A stretch of 64,000 nucleotides of DNA from Methanobrevibacter thaueri (GTDB lineage Archaea > Methanobacteriota > Methanobacteria > Methanobacteriales > Methanobacteriaceae), in assembly GCF_003111625.1 (NCBI RefSeq), contig NZ_MZGS01000026.1, forward strand, positions 1-64,000, written 5' to 3'. The translations under genes were made by a program, and so were the position numbers. Shown in pieces: positions 46,358 to 54,795 of this stretch; position 1 is the first letter of the stretch, and every line of letters starts with the position of its first letter. The notes beneath the pieces are model-generated. The model was not told where the DNA came from, did no database searches, and saw nothing but the letters and a program-made list of their open reading frames with translations.

Positions 46358-46708
46358 CTAAAAAGCAGCATTAAGATTTACTGCAGAATTAACCTCATCT
46401 TTAAATAGCTCATAACTTGATTGCCTGGTTAATGAAATCATATTCATCAACATGGTGCATGCATGATGGAAAACAATTTGGGAACACTCCTCCTGGAGGA
46501 ACTCTTCAAAAACGTCCAACCTGATCAATCCTTCAACCTTAAAATTTAAATTTAGATATTCCGCAGACCTTAAAACAATATTATAGTTTACATCCCTCTG
46601 ATCAGTGCTTGTATATTCGACTGACCAATCAATATCCAAATTTAAATTCGTATTTTTAGGATTGTAATCCTCTCTAATCATTGCTATTTTTTCTACAGTA
46701 ATCTCCAC
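46358..46708 (-). CDS. conserved operon protein, unknown (FlpE position)
   Basis: About 116 residues from a GTG that has GGAGAG six bases upstream; the longer frame from TTG 46753 lacks such a site. The fold may be SecB-like (alternating VEYTSTDQRDVNYNIVLRS strands, then an EFLQEECSQIVFHHACTMLMNMI helix), but I am not sure. It is the first gene of the operon with the FlpC-, FdhB- and MvhD-like genes, and occupies the place of flpE in Methanothermobacter. Confidence 0.6.
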   Translation of the reverse strand: MEITVEKIAMIREDYNPKNTNLNLDIDWSVEYTSTDQRDVNYNIVLRSAEYLNLNFKVEGLIRLDVFEEFLQEECSQIVFHHACTMLMNMISLTRQSSYELFKDEVNSAVNLNAAF

Positions 46709-46794
46709 ACTACTCTCTCCAATTATTATTAAAATAATCTCCAAATTATTCAAATTAATAAATTAATTAAAATAATCTATGTAGTAGTGAGTAG

Positions 46795-46827
46795 TAATAA
46801 CCATATAAATATTATTAAAGTATTACT
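46795..46827 (-). promoter_or_regulatory. AGTATTACT-type promoter of the FdhB/MvhD-like operon
   Basis: TAATAAC, spacer CATATAAAT, ATTATTA, then AGTATTACT. The TATA box (plus 46802-46809, minus TTTATATG) lies between the inverted arms. The start site would be near 46780, giving a leader of about 70 nt. Confidence 0.65.
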
Positions 46828-47167
46828 CTGTAAATTGGAAGTTTTTAAGGTAATTAAGAAAATACAATTACTTAATAAATAAATAAACAATAACGACAAG
46901 TTTATTCAATGAAAAACATATTTTAAGCAAGTTTACAGGAAAAAATAATAATTTGGAAAATCCCCCAAATCCCATAAAAATCAAAAAAAATGAATAATAT
47001 AACTATTCAAATAAAATAAAGAAAAAATTAAAACTAATTTTTGAAAATAATCGTTTAAATTAAATTTAAGATGAAAAATATAATTAAAAGTATAAAGATA
47101 AAAATAGTAATACTTTTTATAAAAATAATACTACTCTAAAACATACTTTTTTATAAAAAATTATTAT
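46828..47167 (-). promoter_or_regulatory. spacer with remote palindromic element
   Basis: No gene on either strand. The palindromic element at 47106-47132 (AGTAATA, TTTTTATAAAAA centre, TAATACT) matches that at 43327. A second TTTTTTATAAAA box follows at 47147-47160. The rest is AT-rich, with nothing I recognise. Confidence 0.5.
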
Positions 47168-48664
47168 CTAAACGATAGTCAATGCATTAGGCACCTTTTT
47201 CAAAATGCTTTCCTTAACAGGAATCATTGTTGATGACGCTATTGAAAAGTCCGCCCCATCGGCCGCAACTTTGTCGTCCTTTTCAGCGATGATTGTGGCA
47301 TCTAAAGCACTTTGAAGATTATCCACAGTATTTTTCAACACCCAATCGTCAACATCAGAGATTATGATTTCATCAACGTGACTATCCAATTCATTTGCAA
47401 TTACCCATGAAATAAACCTTCCACCATGCAGGGCTATGGTATTTCCGTCCGCCAATTCGACAATATCTGCCAAAGTATGTTTCAGTTGGATATTCTGATA
47501 CATTCTTGAATTGACCAGTGTTGCCCAATGGGCATCACCAACATGGTATGAACCGATTTTTCTTGGATAGACATAATCCGGTCCGGCAATCTTAACAGCA
47601 GTTGCCAAGGACAACAAATCATGTTTCTGAACAGGGAGCCCCCTGTTGGGGAATTCCTCATTAATGATTTGGATGATTCTTGGAAGTCCGAATTTGCCTC
47701 TCCTGGCAGTTCCAGGTTCATATCCGCACATGTATCCATGGTGATTTTTTGGAAATCCTGTAATCACCATGTTCAAGCCTGTCCTTAAGCCTGCCCGGAC
47801 CTCATGTTCATATGCTCCGTTGGTTGCCACAACCTTACCTGGAGACAATATTCTTGCGGCGGCAATGGTTTTTGCAAACGCTTCGGTGGTGTTTTCACAT
47901 CTGTTAAATGGACCTCCTTCAACCACAATAACATCTGCACCTATTTCAATGGACTTTTCAAAGCCTGTTATGACCTCATCATAACCGTCTCCGACAAACA
48001 TGATGGATTCCAGACCCCTGCCATATTTCTTGGCCAGCTGAGCAATGTCTTCGGCTTCCCTTAACGGCGCAGCATGCCCATCACCGGTCTGTTCGCATGT
48101 AACGTTAACTGCAACGGATGATGATAACTTGACCCATTCCTCCTTATCATCCTTTTGCTCCAATTCCTTGTCAATTAGGCGCTCATGAATCCTTCCTCTA
48201 GGGCATTCAGTGAATGCCGGACCCTTATTATAACATTCACCACCACAGCCACTAATATTTTTTGGAAGCCTCATTGCACCATTCTCACCGAAGTGATCCA
48301 AATCAAGAGGAACGTCAACAATCTCATGGACCTTCTGCATCACTTCAAGGCCAGTCATTCCGAACTTTTCACCAATATCTGAAAACGCATAAGCGCAGAT
48401 GTGAATTGGAGCACCAATCATATCAGATAAACGGCAATTGCCCAACAAATCCATTATCTCCAAATCAGATGCACATGTTCCCGCAACCACTTCAGTCAGA
48501 TCACAGCCTAATGGGAATCTTTTAAATTGCATACCCAATTTCATTGTTTCATCTAATGAGAGTTCTGAAATTGCATCGACAACTGATGTCACATCCTTGC
48601 CCATTTTTGAAATTTGAATTGCAGCTTCATCGTCATGAACCGCTTTTTTTATTAAGTCATACAT
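47168..48664 (-). CDS. hcgG: FeGP-cofactor biosynthesis protein HcgG
   Basis: A 498-residue protein of the family that co-occurs with Hmd and has been placed in biosynthesis of the iron-guanylylpyridinol cofactor as HcgG (also called FlpA in Methanothermobacter). Notable parts are CRLSDMIGAPIHICAYAF, the cysteine-rich SGCGGECYNKGPAFTECPRGR (about 142-162), VTCEQTGDGHAAPLREAEDIA and GFPKNHHGYMCGYEPGTARRG. It is transcribed divergently from hmd, from a region packed with regulatory elements, and GGAG lies before the ATG. The exact chemical step is not known to me. Confidence 0.88.
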   Translation of the reverse strand: MYDLIKKAVHDDEAAIQISKMGKDVTSVVDAISELSLDETMKLGMQFKRFPLGCDLTEVVAGTCASDLEIMDLLGNCRLSDMIGAPIHICAYAFSDIGEKFGMTGLEVMQKVHEIVDVPLDLDHFGENGAMRLPKNISGCGGECYNKGPAFTECPRGRIHERLIDKELEQKDDKEEWVKLSSSVAVNVTCEQTGDGHAAPLREAEDIAQLAKKYGRGLESIMFVGDGYDEVITGFEKSIEIGADVIVVEGGPFNRCENTTEAFAKTIAAARILSPGKVVATNGAYEHEVRAGLRTGLNMVITGFPKNHHGYMCGYEPGTARRGKFGLPRIIQIINEEFPNRGLPVQKHDLLSLATAVKIAGPDYVYPRKIGSYHVGDAHWATLVNSRMYQNIQLKHTLADIVELADGNTIALHGGRFISWVIANELDSHVDEIIISDVDDWVLKNTVDNLQSALDATIIAEKDDKVAADGADFSIASSTMIPVKESILKKVPNALTIV

Positions 48665-48731
48665 GAAATTTTCTCCAAAAATTAGTTTTTCTAATATATT
48701 TTCAGTGAAATCTTCAATAAATAAGTTTCGA

Positions 48732-48747
48732 TTTAGGCAAACCTAAA
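48732..48747 (-). promoter_or_regulatory. iron-type operator upstream of hcgG
   Basis: TTTAGGCAAACCTAAA, arms TTTAGG/CCTAAA. It falls about 20 bases downstream of a minus-strand TATA-like box (48763-48776), at the expected hcgG transcription start. Confidence 0.55.
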
Positions 48748-48780
48748 ACACTTTGAAAATGATTTTATTATAAAATAAAA

Positions 48781-48880
48781 AGTATTACTAATTTTAATTA
48801 AAATAAACTAATAGTAATAACAGTATTACTAAAAATAAAAAAACATAGCAAAAAATAATACTAAAAAAAGAGTAATAACA
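48781..48880. promoter_or_regulatory. cluster of AGTATTACT-type elements between hcgG and hmd
   Basis: AGTATTACT at 48781-48789, AGTAATAACAGTATTACT at 48813-48830, AATAATACT at 48855-48863 and AGTAATAAC at 48871-48879. They lie between the two divergent promoters and use the same half-sites as the cbiM and FdhB/MvhD-like promoters, so one regulator probably controls all. Confidence 0.65.
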
Positions 48881-48910
48881 AGTTTTAAATAGTACTATCT
48901 TTTAAATATA

Positions 48911-48992
48911 ATTTATTACTGCATGGAATAAAACTACCATAATTTTTAATACTCAATGAGTTCTGCTCTTTGAGTCTCCATGCAGTAAAACT
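48911..48992 (+). ncRNA. stem-loop RNA or hmd leader upstream of hmd
   Basis: ACTGCATGGA (48918-48927) and TCCATGCAGT (48977-48986) form a perfect 10-bp stem that encloses a second hairpin (ACTCAA/TTGAGT). A TATA-like box lies before it (48883-48889, GTTTTAAATAG) and another after it (CTTTTTAAATAG, 48991-49002), so it is either a short separate RNA or the start of a long hmd leader. Confidence 0.45.
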
Positions 48993-49106
48993 TTTTAAAT
49001 AGTTTCGGCTATTAATAAAAGTTCATTAAAATAAGGAGACAAAAAAATGGTACTTTCTAAATTAAAAGAAAGATTTGGAAACCATGATAAGAAAGGAGAC
49101 AAAAAA

Positions 49107-50120
49107 ATGAAAGTAGCAATTTTAGGAGCAGGATGTTACAGAACACACGCTGCAAGTGGAATTACCAACTTCTCAAGAGCTTGTGAAGTTGCAGAAGCAA
49201 CCGGAAAAGAAAACATTTCTATGACCCACTCAACAATCGAAATGGGTGCAGAATTATTAGAATTAGCTGGCGTAGATGAAGTAGTCGTATCCGACCCAAT
49301 TTTTGACGGAGACTTTGTAGTAGTAGATGACTTCGATTACGCAGAAGTAATTGCAGCACACAAAGCAGGAAATCCAGAAGAAGTAATGCCTGCTATCAGA
49401 GCAAAAGTAAACGAATTAGCTGAAACCGTACCAAAACCAGCTAAAGGTGCTATTCACTTTACTCACCCTGAAGACTTAGGTATGAAATGTATTAACGATG
49501 ATTCAGAAGCAGTAGCAGACGCTGACTGGGTAATGACTTGGTTACCAGAAGGAGGTATGCAACCTGACATCATCAAAAACTTCGCTGATGACATTAAAGA
49601 CGGTGCAATCGTAACCCACGCATGTACCATTCCAACTCCGGGATTAAACAAAATCTTCGAAGACTTAGGTAAAAACGTAAACGTAGCTTCCTACCACCCA
49701 GGTGCTGTACCTGAAATGAAAGGACAAGTATACATTGCTGAAGGTTTCGCTGACCAAGCTGCAATTGACACTTTAGTAGACTTAGGTCAAAAAGCAAGAG
49801 GATCCGCTTTTACCTTACCTGCAAACATGGTTGGTCCAGTATGTGACATGTGTTCAGCAGTTACCGCTATTACCTACGCAGGTCTTTTAGCATACAGAGA
49901 CACAGTTACTCAAATTTTAGGTGCTCCTGCTGGATTTGCACAAATGATGGCAAACGAAGCTTTAACTAATGTAACCGCATTAATGCAAAATGAAGGTATC
50001 GACAAAATGGACGATGCTTTAAACCCAGCTGCATTATTAGGTACCGCTGACTCAATGAACTTCGGTTCCTTAGCAGAAATCGTACCTACCATACTCGATT
50101 ACTTAGGCAAAGACGAATAA
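49107..50120 (+). CDS. hmd: H2-forming methylenetetrahydromethanopterin dehydrogenase (Hmd, [Fe]-hydrogenase)
   Basis: Hmd reduces methenyl-H4MPT with H2 using an iron-guanylylpyridinol cofactor and needs no nickel. The 337-residue form MKVAILGAGCYRTHAASGITNF is full length; Cys173 in THACTIPTPG is the iron ligand (Cys176 in the Methanocaldococcus enzyme). An in-frame ATG at 49047 has an identical GGAGACAAAAAAATG start signal and would add 20 charged residues (MVLSKLKERF...). I annotate the inner start by family alignment. Codon use is of the highly expressed type. Confidence 0.96.
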   Translation: MKVAILGAGCYRTHAASGITNFSRACEVAEATGKENISMTHSTIEMGAELLELAGVDEVVVSDPIFDGDFVVVDDFDYAEVIAAHKAGNPEEVMPAIRAKVNELAETVPKPAKGAIHFTHPEDLGMKCINDDSEAVADADWVMTWLPEGGMQPDIIKNFADDIKDGAIVTHACTIPTPGLNKIFEDLGKNVNVASYHPGAVPEMKGQVYIAEGFADQAAIDTLVDLGQKARGSAFTLPANMVGPVCDMCSAVTAITYAGLLAYRDTVTQILGAPAGFAQMMANEALTNVTALMQNEGIDKMDDALNPAALLGTADSMNFGSLAEIVPTILDYLGKDE

Positions 50121-50133
50121 ACACAATAAGTTG

Positions 50134-50160
50134 ATTGTTGGTTTAACACCAACAATTTTT
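50134..50160 (+). terminator. hairpin terminator after hmd
   Basis: ATTGTTGGT/ACCAACAAT (50134-50142, 50148-50156) followed by TTTTT. Flanking AATAAGTT/AACTTATT can extend the pairing. It would separate hmd from the hcg genes or reduce read-through. Confidence 0.6.
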
Positions 50161-50245
50161 AACTTATTTTTTAATTGTTGAGAAATTAGCCATTAAAAAA
50201 TAAGTTGAAACCATTCAATAAAAAAAATTGAGAGTTAGATGTTAT

Positions 50246-51244
50246 ATGATTGATAAAATTTTAAATAAAGCAAGAGAAGGAAAAGAATTAAGCGATGATG
50301 AATTTTTAGAATTGTTGAATATCGATGATGATGAAGATTTGGAAAAATTATTCAAAGTAGCTTGCGATATAAGGGACAGTCAATCAAAAGTAATCAAATT
50401 AACATCTACAGTCCATCTTACAAATAAATGTCAAATTCAACCTAGATGCGAATATTGTGGATTTGCAGAAGAAACCTCCGAAAAAGGATATTATAATGCC
50501 TTTTACAAATCAAATGACGAAATATTAATGGCTGTTAAATCTATCGAAGAGGCACATATCCCCCGCGTAAGCTGTTCCGGAGGATATGGATATAAAGGAA
50601 AACAGGCAGTCAATGCATGTAAAATCGTTAAAGGAAACTCCAATCTGGAAATTCTTGTTAATGTTGGCGGAGACCTGACAGAAAAATCAGTGCAAGATTT
50701 AGCGGATTTGGGTGCGGACACAATTTGCTGCAACCTTGAAACAATAAATGAGGATGTCTTCTATCAAAGAAAACCCGGTGATTCACTGGACCAAAGAATA
50801 CTGACCTGCAAAAGAGTGAGTGAAGCCGGAGTTGGCCTGTCTTCAGGATTGCTTTTGGGACTTGGCGAAAGCAAGGAAGACAGAATCAGACATTTACGAT
50901 ACCTATCTAACTTCAGTACATTGGAGGAAATTCCAATAATGGGCTTCAATCCATATGAAGGAACCCCTATGGCAGACTGGCCACCATTTCCACTAAAAGA
51001 ACAGCTGAAAATGGTTGCAGTTACACGCATAATGTATCCTTCAATCACAATCACCATGCCTACCCCAACAGTCGGCCCTGAAAATGTGGAATTTTCACTC
51101 AGGGCAGGAGCAAACAACTTGGCAACAGTCATAGCCGACAATTACCCTCATGAGGTTAAGGGAGTGGGATCTCCAAATTACGGCAATTACTCAGAAGTTG
51201 TTAACGTTATTGAAAAATTAGATTTGATACCTCAAACTATTTAA
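50246..51244 (+). CDS. hcgA: FeGP-cofactor radical SAM enzyme HcgA
   Basis: A 332-residue biotin-synthase-like radical SAM protein. Its cluster motif is CQIQPRCEYC (C-x5-C-x2-C), the unusual spacing that marks HcgA, instead of C-x3-C-x2-C. SCSGGYGYKGK and GLLLGLGESKEDRI follow. It is thought to build the pyridinol ring. ATG 50246 is chosen over TTG 50228 because homologues start near MIDKIL; the Shine-Dalgarno is weak (GATG). First gene of hcgABCDEF. Confidence 0.93.
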   Translation: MIDKILNKAREGKELSDDEFLELLNIDDDEDLEKLFKVACDIRDSQSKVIKLTSTVHLTNKCQIQPRCEYCGFAEETSEKGYYNAFYKSNDEILMAVKSIEEAHIPRVSCSGGYGYKGKQAVNACKIVKGNSNLEILVNVGGDLTEKSVQDLADLGADTICCNLETINEDVFYQRKPGDSLDQRILTCKRVSEAGVGLSSGLLLGLGESKEDRIRHLRYLSNFSTLEEIPIMGFNPYEGTPMADWPPFPLKEQLKMVAVTRIMYPSITITMPTPTVGPENVEFSLRAGANNLATVIADNYPHEVKGVGSPNYGNYSEVVNVIEKLDLIPQTI

Positions 51245-51268
51245 TCCTTATTTCTAAGATATGATAAC

Positions 51269-51751
51269 ATGGCATTTGAAAGAATGATTAAAAATGCATT
51301 TGAAGAATCCAGAAACAACTGCAGATTCGGAGATACACTTGAAGAAATAAGAGAAATTCAGGATTATATCAAAAATGCGAAAAGGATTTGTATCCCAAAC
51401 AAGAATGGAATCAAGGTGGAAGTGCTGAATAAAGTTTTAAGCGAATATGACTTGCCATCAGCAGAAATACTTCATATTAATACCAATACTGCAGACACAA
51501 GCAGAATTCCTGCCCTTGCAAAAGCATATATGGCGCTTGACCAAAGCGATGCGGATTTGATAATAGCCAGAGGTCGCTTGGGGATTCCGGGCTCAGGATC
51601 ACTTCTTATTTTCATTGACAATAAAGGAAGAATATTGACCGCCGGAACTTCACCTTCACATGTAATTCATAAAAAATCAATAGAACAGGCCGTTTATGAG
51701 GAGGCATGTGAAGCCCTTGAAAAAATTGGTTTTGAGAAGGTTGAAAAATGA
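51269..51751 (+). CDS. hcgB: FeGP-cofactor guanylyltransferase HcgB
   Basis: A 160-residue protein that joins GMP to the pyridinol precursor. It shows RMIKNAFEESRNNCRFGDTL, LIIARGRLGIPGSGSLLIFID (about 113-133) and ILTAGTSPSHVIHK, as in the characterised HcgB family (formerly DUF3236). Start ATG overlaps nothing; the stop overlaps the hcgC start by four bases. Confidence 0.92.
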   Translation: MAFERMIKNAFEESRNNCRFGDTLEEIREIQDYIKNAKRICIPNKNGIKVEVLNKVLSEYDLPSAEILHINTNTADTSRIPALAKAYMALDQSDADLIIARGRLGIPGSGSLLIFIDNKGRILTAGTSPSHVIHKKSIEQAVYEEACEALEKIGFEKVEK

Positions 51752-52533
51752 ATGTTGACACCGGAATAACCTCAGAAGTACTGACAATTAAATCCGAAAC
51801 CAAACTGATTGATATTTTCAACAGAATTATAGATAAAAAATCCAAAGCCGTTTTTGACTACATTGAAGGCTTGAATTTTGATGAAAACAAAAAGATAATT
51901 GTCATCGGGACTTATTTCACTGGAGTTGGAATCGTTAAAAGGTTGAGTGAAAAATACAAAAACATATTGTTGATTGACATTTATCCTCATCTAGAAGAGC
52001 TGCTTCATACCGATTTGGGAGGCAAACCTATAACTAATGCTGATTTTTCATCCGATTTGGATTTAATCTATTCAGGAGATTTTGTAATAGACACAACCGG
52101 ATTTGGAGGAATCAATGTTGAGCAATCTTCCAAATTTGATGTTGACACGTTCATAATAGAAGATCCTGTAGCTGAAGACAATGACGAGCTTTTGGCTGAA
52201 AAAAATAACATTCATGAACGATTAGATGCCGTTAAGGCTAAAAACAAAGCAATTATAAAAACCAAAGGCATTGATACAAAAACCTCAGGAACCATGACAT
52301 TGACGATTGGCGTTTTGACCAATCTGATGAACAAGTTTCTTGAAAAGGAGGGCGTTCTTTATTGTGCCTGTGAGATGGGATTTTTTGAGGAGGTCATTTT
52401 CAAGCAAAAGGACATCAGCAAATTCATTGAACTGACAAATGTAAATGCAATCAAAGTCTCAACAATAAATCCCTTTGATTTAGACGAACTGATTGGCGAA
52501 GAGATAAGCAAAATTACATCAGAAATGATTTAA
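51748..52533 (+). CDS. hcgC: FeGP-cofactor methyltransferase HcgC
   Basis: A 261-residue Rossmann-type SAM-dependent methyltransferase that methylates C3 of the pyridinol. VIGTYFTGVGIVKRL (about 51-65), LLIDIYPHLEELL and DFVIDTTGFGGIN are visible; the nucleotide-binding glycine pattern differs from common methyltransferases, as known for HcgC. Directly abutting hcgD. Confidence 0.9.
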   Translation: MNVDTGITSEVLTIKSETKLIDIFNRIIDKKSKAVFDYIEGLNFDENKKIIVIGTYFTGVGIVKRLSEKYKNILLIDIYPHLEELLHTDLGGKPITNADFSSDLDLIYSGDFVIDTTGFGGINVEQSSKFDVDTFIIEDPVAEDNDELLAEKNNIHERLDAVKAKNKAIIKTKGIDTKTSGTMTLTIGVLTNLMNKFLEKEGVLYCACEMGFFEEVIFKQKDISKFIELTNVNAIKVSTINPFDLDELIGEEISKITSEMI

Positions 52534-53232
52534 ATGAAACTTAATGATATAATTGAATTTATAGATGAGAAAATCCCTCCATCATTGGCATTGGACCATG
52601 ATGAAGTCGGATTTAAAGGAGATTATGATCTAAACGAGGAGATAAATTCAATTAGAGTTTATATGGACATATTGCCTGAAGATGATTTGGATTATGAAAA
52701 TACCTTAATAGTAACTCATCATCCTCCGTTATTTGTGCCCAAAACACCAACATACACAATACATTCAAATTGGGACATAATCGATGGCGGAGCCAATGAT
52801 GCACTGGCAAAAGCACTGAAACTGGAAGTTTCGGATTGTTTTGATGATGAAACCGGTATCGGAAGGATTTGCAGAACAAATCAGAAGTTCATTGAATTGA
52901 AAAGACAAATTTTAGATAACTTTAGCAACGTTAGAATTGTAAATAGCATAGACAATGATAAGTTAATCAAAAATATTGGAATAATTTCAGGTTTTGGACT
53001 AAAAAATCCCAAATATATTTTATTGGCTAAAAATAAGAATGTTGACATATTAATATCAGGAGACCTGATACAGGAAACCGCCATTCTGGCGAGGAATTTG
53101 GGAATTACTTTAATCGACTTGAATCACCACGAAAGTGAAATTCCAGGGCTATATGCACTTGGAGATATTTTAAAGGAACTCAAGATAAACGTAGGAATTG
53201 TTGACAGAAAACCGATAGAAGTGATAAAATGA
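52534..53232 (+). CDS. hcgD: FeGP-cofactor protein HcgD (NIF3-like)
   Basis: A 232-residue NIF3/DUF34 protein with a di-iron or di-metal site: TLIVTHHPPLFVPKTP (about 64-79) and a late LIDLNHHESEIPGL. HcgD is proposed to handle iron for FeGP assembly. Starts one base after hcgC and overlaps hcgE by four bases. Confidence 0.92.
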   Translation: MKLNDIIEFIDEKIPPSLALDHDEVGFKGDYDLNEEINSIRVYMDILPEDDLDYENTLIVTHHPPLFVPKTPTYTIHSNWDIIDGGANDALAKALKLEVSDCFDDETGIGRICRTNQKFIELKRQILDNFSNVRIVNSIDNDKLIKNIGIISGFGLKNPKYILLAKNKNVDILISGDLIQETAILARNLGITLIDLNHHESEIPGLYALGDILKELKINVGIVDRKPIEVIK

Positions 53233-53879
53233 CAGACGAAATTAAAAAAATGGAAGACAGGCAGGTTCCTAAAGGAAGAATCGATTTGGTTGGCTGCGGA
53301 AGATTAGGTTTGAGAATTGCTATAAACCTGATGCAGGTTCACAGAGGAGGTCCAAAGACAATAGCTGCATTTGACGGCCAAAAGATTGATGGAGGAGATG
53401 TGATCTTCACACTTCTTGGAGCAGAGATTGGACAAAACAAACCTGATTTCATAAAACAGCTCTGTACCCATAAGGAAGAATTCAGAAATATCCTAAGCTA
53501 TCCCGAATACATTGATGAGGATAATCTTGATTTAGTCAAAGGGGATGTCGTTATTATTGTCATTGCCGGAGGAAACACCATCCCAACAGCGGCCAAAATA
53601 ATAAAGCATGCACACAAAAAAGGCGCCAAGACAATTGGAACCGCAGGAATATTCGGTTTTGGCGATGAGAATATTGAAATAAAAGACATTTCAGAGTATG
53701 ACGAATCAAATCCTGCCGTTGAAGAGTTAAGAAAGCAAGGCATAACAGAAAACCATTTGATTTTAACCACCAACAAGCTGATTAGGGACAATGAACCTGT
53801 GACTCCATATACTTTAGATGAAGTGGCAAAAGTCATTACAATCAATGCATTGAAACTGTTGAGAGACCAAAATGATTAA
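53229..53879 (+). CDS. hcgE: FeGP-cofactor adenylating enzyme HcgE (E1-like)
   Basis: A 216-residue ThiF/E1-like protein; IDLVGCGRLGLRIAINL (about 17-33) is the nucleotide site, and the catalytic Cys of ubiquitin E1 is absent. HcgE adenylates the guanylylpyridinol carboxylate for transfer to HcgF. Overlaps hcgF by eight bases. Confidence 0.92.
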   Translation: MTDEIKKMEDRQVPKGRIDLVGCGRLGLRIAINLMQVHRGGPKTIAAFDGQKIDGGDVIFTLLGAEIGQNKPDFIKQLCTHKEEFRNILSYPEYIDEDNLDLVKGDVVIIVIAGGNTIPTAAKIIKHAHKKGAKTIGTAGIFGFGDENIEIKDISEYDESNPAVEELRKQGITENHLILTTNKLIRDNEPVTPYTLDEVAKVITINALKLLRDQND

Positions 53880-54432
53880 GATAGCAACCGCCGAATGTTT
53901 TACCCAGGGAAAAATCGGAAGGGAACTCCATGCAATAGCTCAAGGTTATACTGGAGATTTTGGAAGGGAATATGTGAAAGATCTTGAAAGTTATGGTGAT
54001 TTTGATTATAATGAGCTTAGCGTGACATGCAGTTTATTCATTCCAACAATAGAAGCCGTTGTGAAGATTTTAAATGTTAAAAATCCTCCAAAACCGGATA
54101 AACTAATAAAGGGCATTAAAGTTTATGATGAAAAAGGAGACCTTCAGGTTAGCAAAATCATGGCCCATGCCATTAAAGATCTGACTGATTGCGATATTGC
54201 CATTGGAACAACAGCAGGTATTGGACATGGTGGAATCTGCATAATTACTGACGAATATGAAATTTCCACTACGACCGACGTTTACGCGGACTTATGTGAA
54301 AACAACAGTGAAGGCCTGTTTCAAAGGTCACAGAATGGAATTAGGAAAACATTGGAAATACTTTTACTGCTTTTAAACAATAGAGTTGATGAAATCGAAT
54401 CTTTGGAAAATATCGAATTAAATATTTTCTAA
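53872..54432 (+). CDS. hcgF: FeGP-cofactor thioester-forming protein HcgF
   Basis: A 186-residue protein starting MIKIATAECFTQGKIGRELHA; Cys9 is the residue expected to form the thioester with guanylylpyridinol. IGTTAGIGHGGICIITDEYE (about 104-123) is the other conserved block. Last gene of hcgABCDEF; its end overlaps the convergent 54418 gene by 15 bases. Confidence 0.92.
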   Translation: MIKIATAECFTQGKIGRELHAIAQGYTGDFGREYVKDLESYGDFDYNELSVTCSLFIPTIEAVVKILNVKNPPKPDKLIKGIKVYDEKGDLQVSKIMAHAIKDLTDCDIAIGTTAGIGHGGICIITDEYEISTTTDVYADLCENNSEGLFQRSQNGIRKTLEILLLLLNNRVDEIESLENIELNIF

Positions 54433-54795
54433 TTCCCTTAAAATATATTTTTTTAATATTTCTACCGCCTTTTCACCATCCTCATCCAATCTGACTGCAT
54501 CCAATGGATTTAAATCGTAAGCCTTGACAACCGCATCAGCGGCGATGTTTTTGACAACGCCAACATCCTTATCATTCAGGATTACGGAAGCGCAATCGTC
54601 TCCACAGCCAGTTATTGTGACAATCTTTGCATCATCCAAAATTGGTGAGCAATTGTTTGGCTGTGCAGAATACTCAGTAATGCATGCTGCCACAATGTTA
54701 TCATTTTCAAGTGCCAATTCGACGCTGGCCGCCCTTACAACAAGTCCTAAAGGACTTAATCCACTACATGAAACCAATGCTATTTTATCACTCAT
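54418..54795 (-). CDS. putative zinc-binding DGC-domain protein
   Basis: A 125-residue protein with KIALVSCSGLSPLGLVVRAA, AACITEYSAQPNNC and VTITGCGDDCASVILN; four conserved cysteines fit the DGC (DUF1847-like) putative metal-binding family. Stop codon overlap (four bases) with the start region of the ferredoxin-like gene upstream suggests coupling. Function unknown; sometimes linked to thiol redox or metal handling. Confidence 0.72.
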   Translation of the reverse strand: MSDKIALVSCSGLSPLGLVVRAASVELALENDNIVAACITEYSAQPNNCSPILDDAKIVTITGCGDDCASVILNDKDVGVVKNIAADAVVKAYDLNPLDAVRLDEDGEKAVEILKKYILRELENI

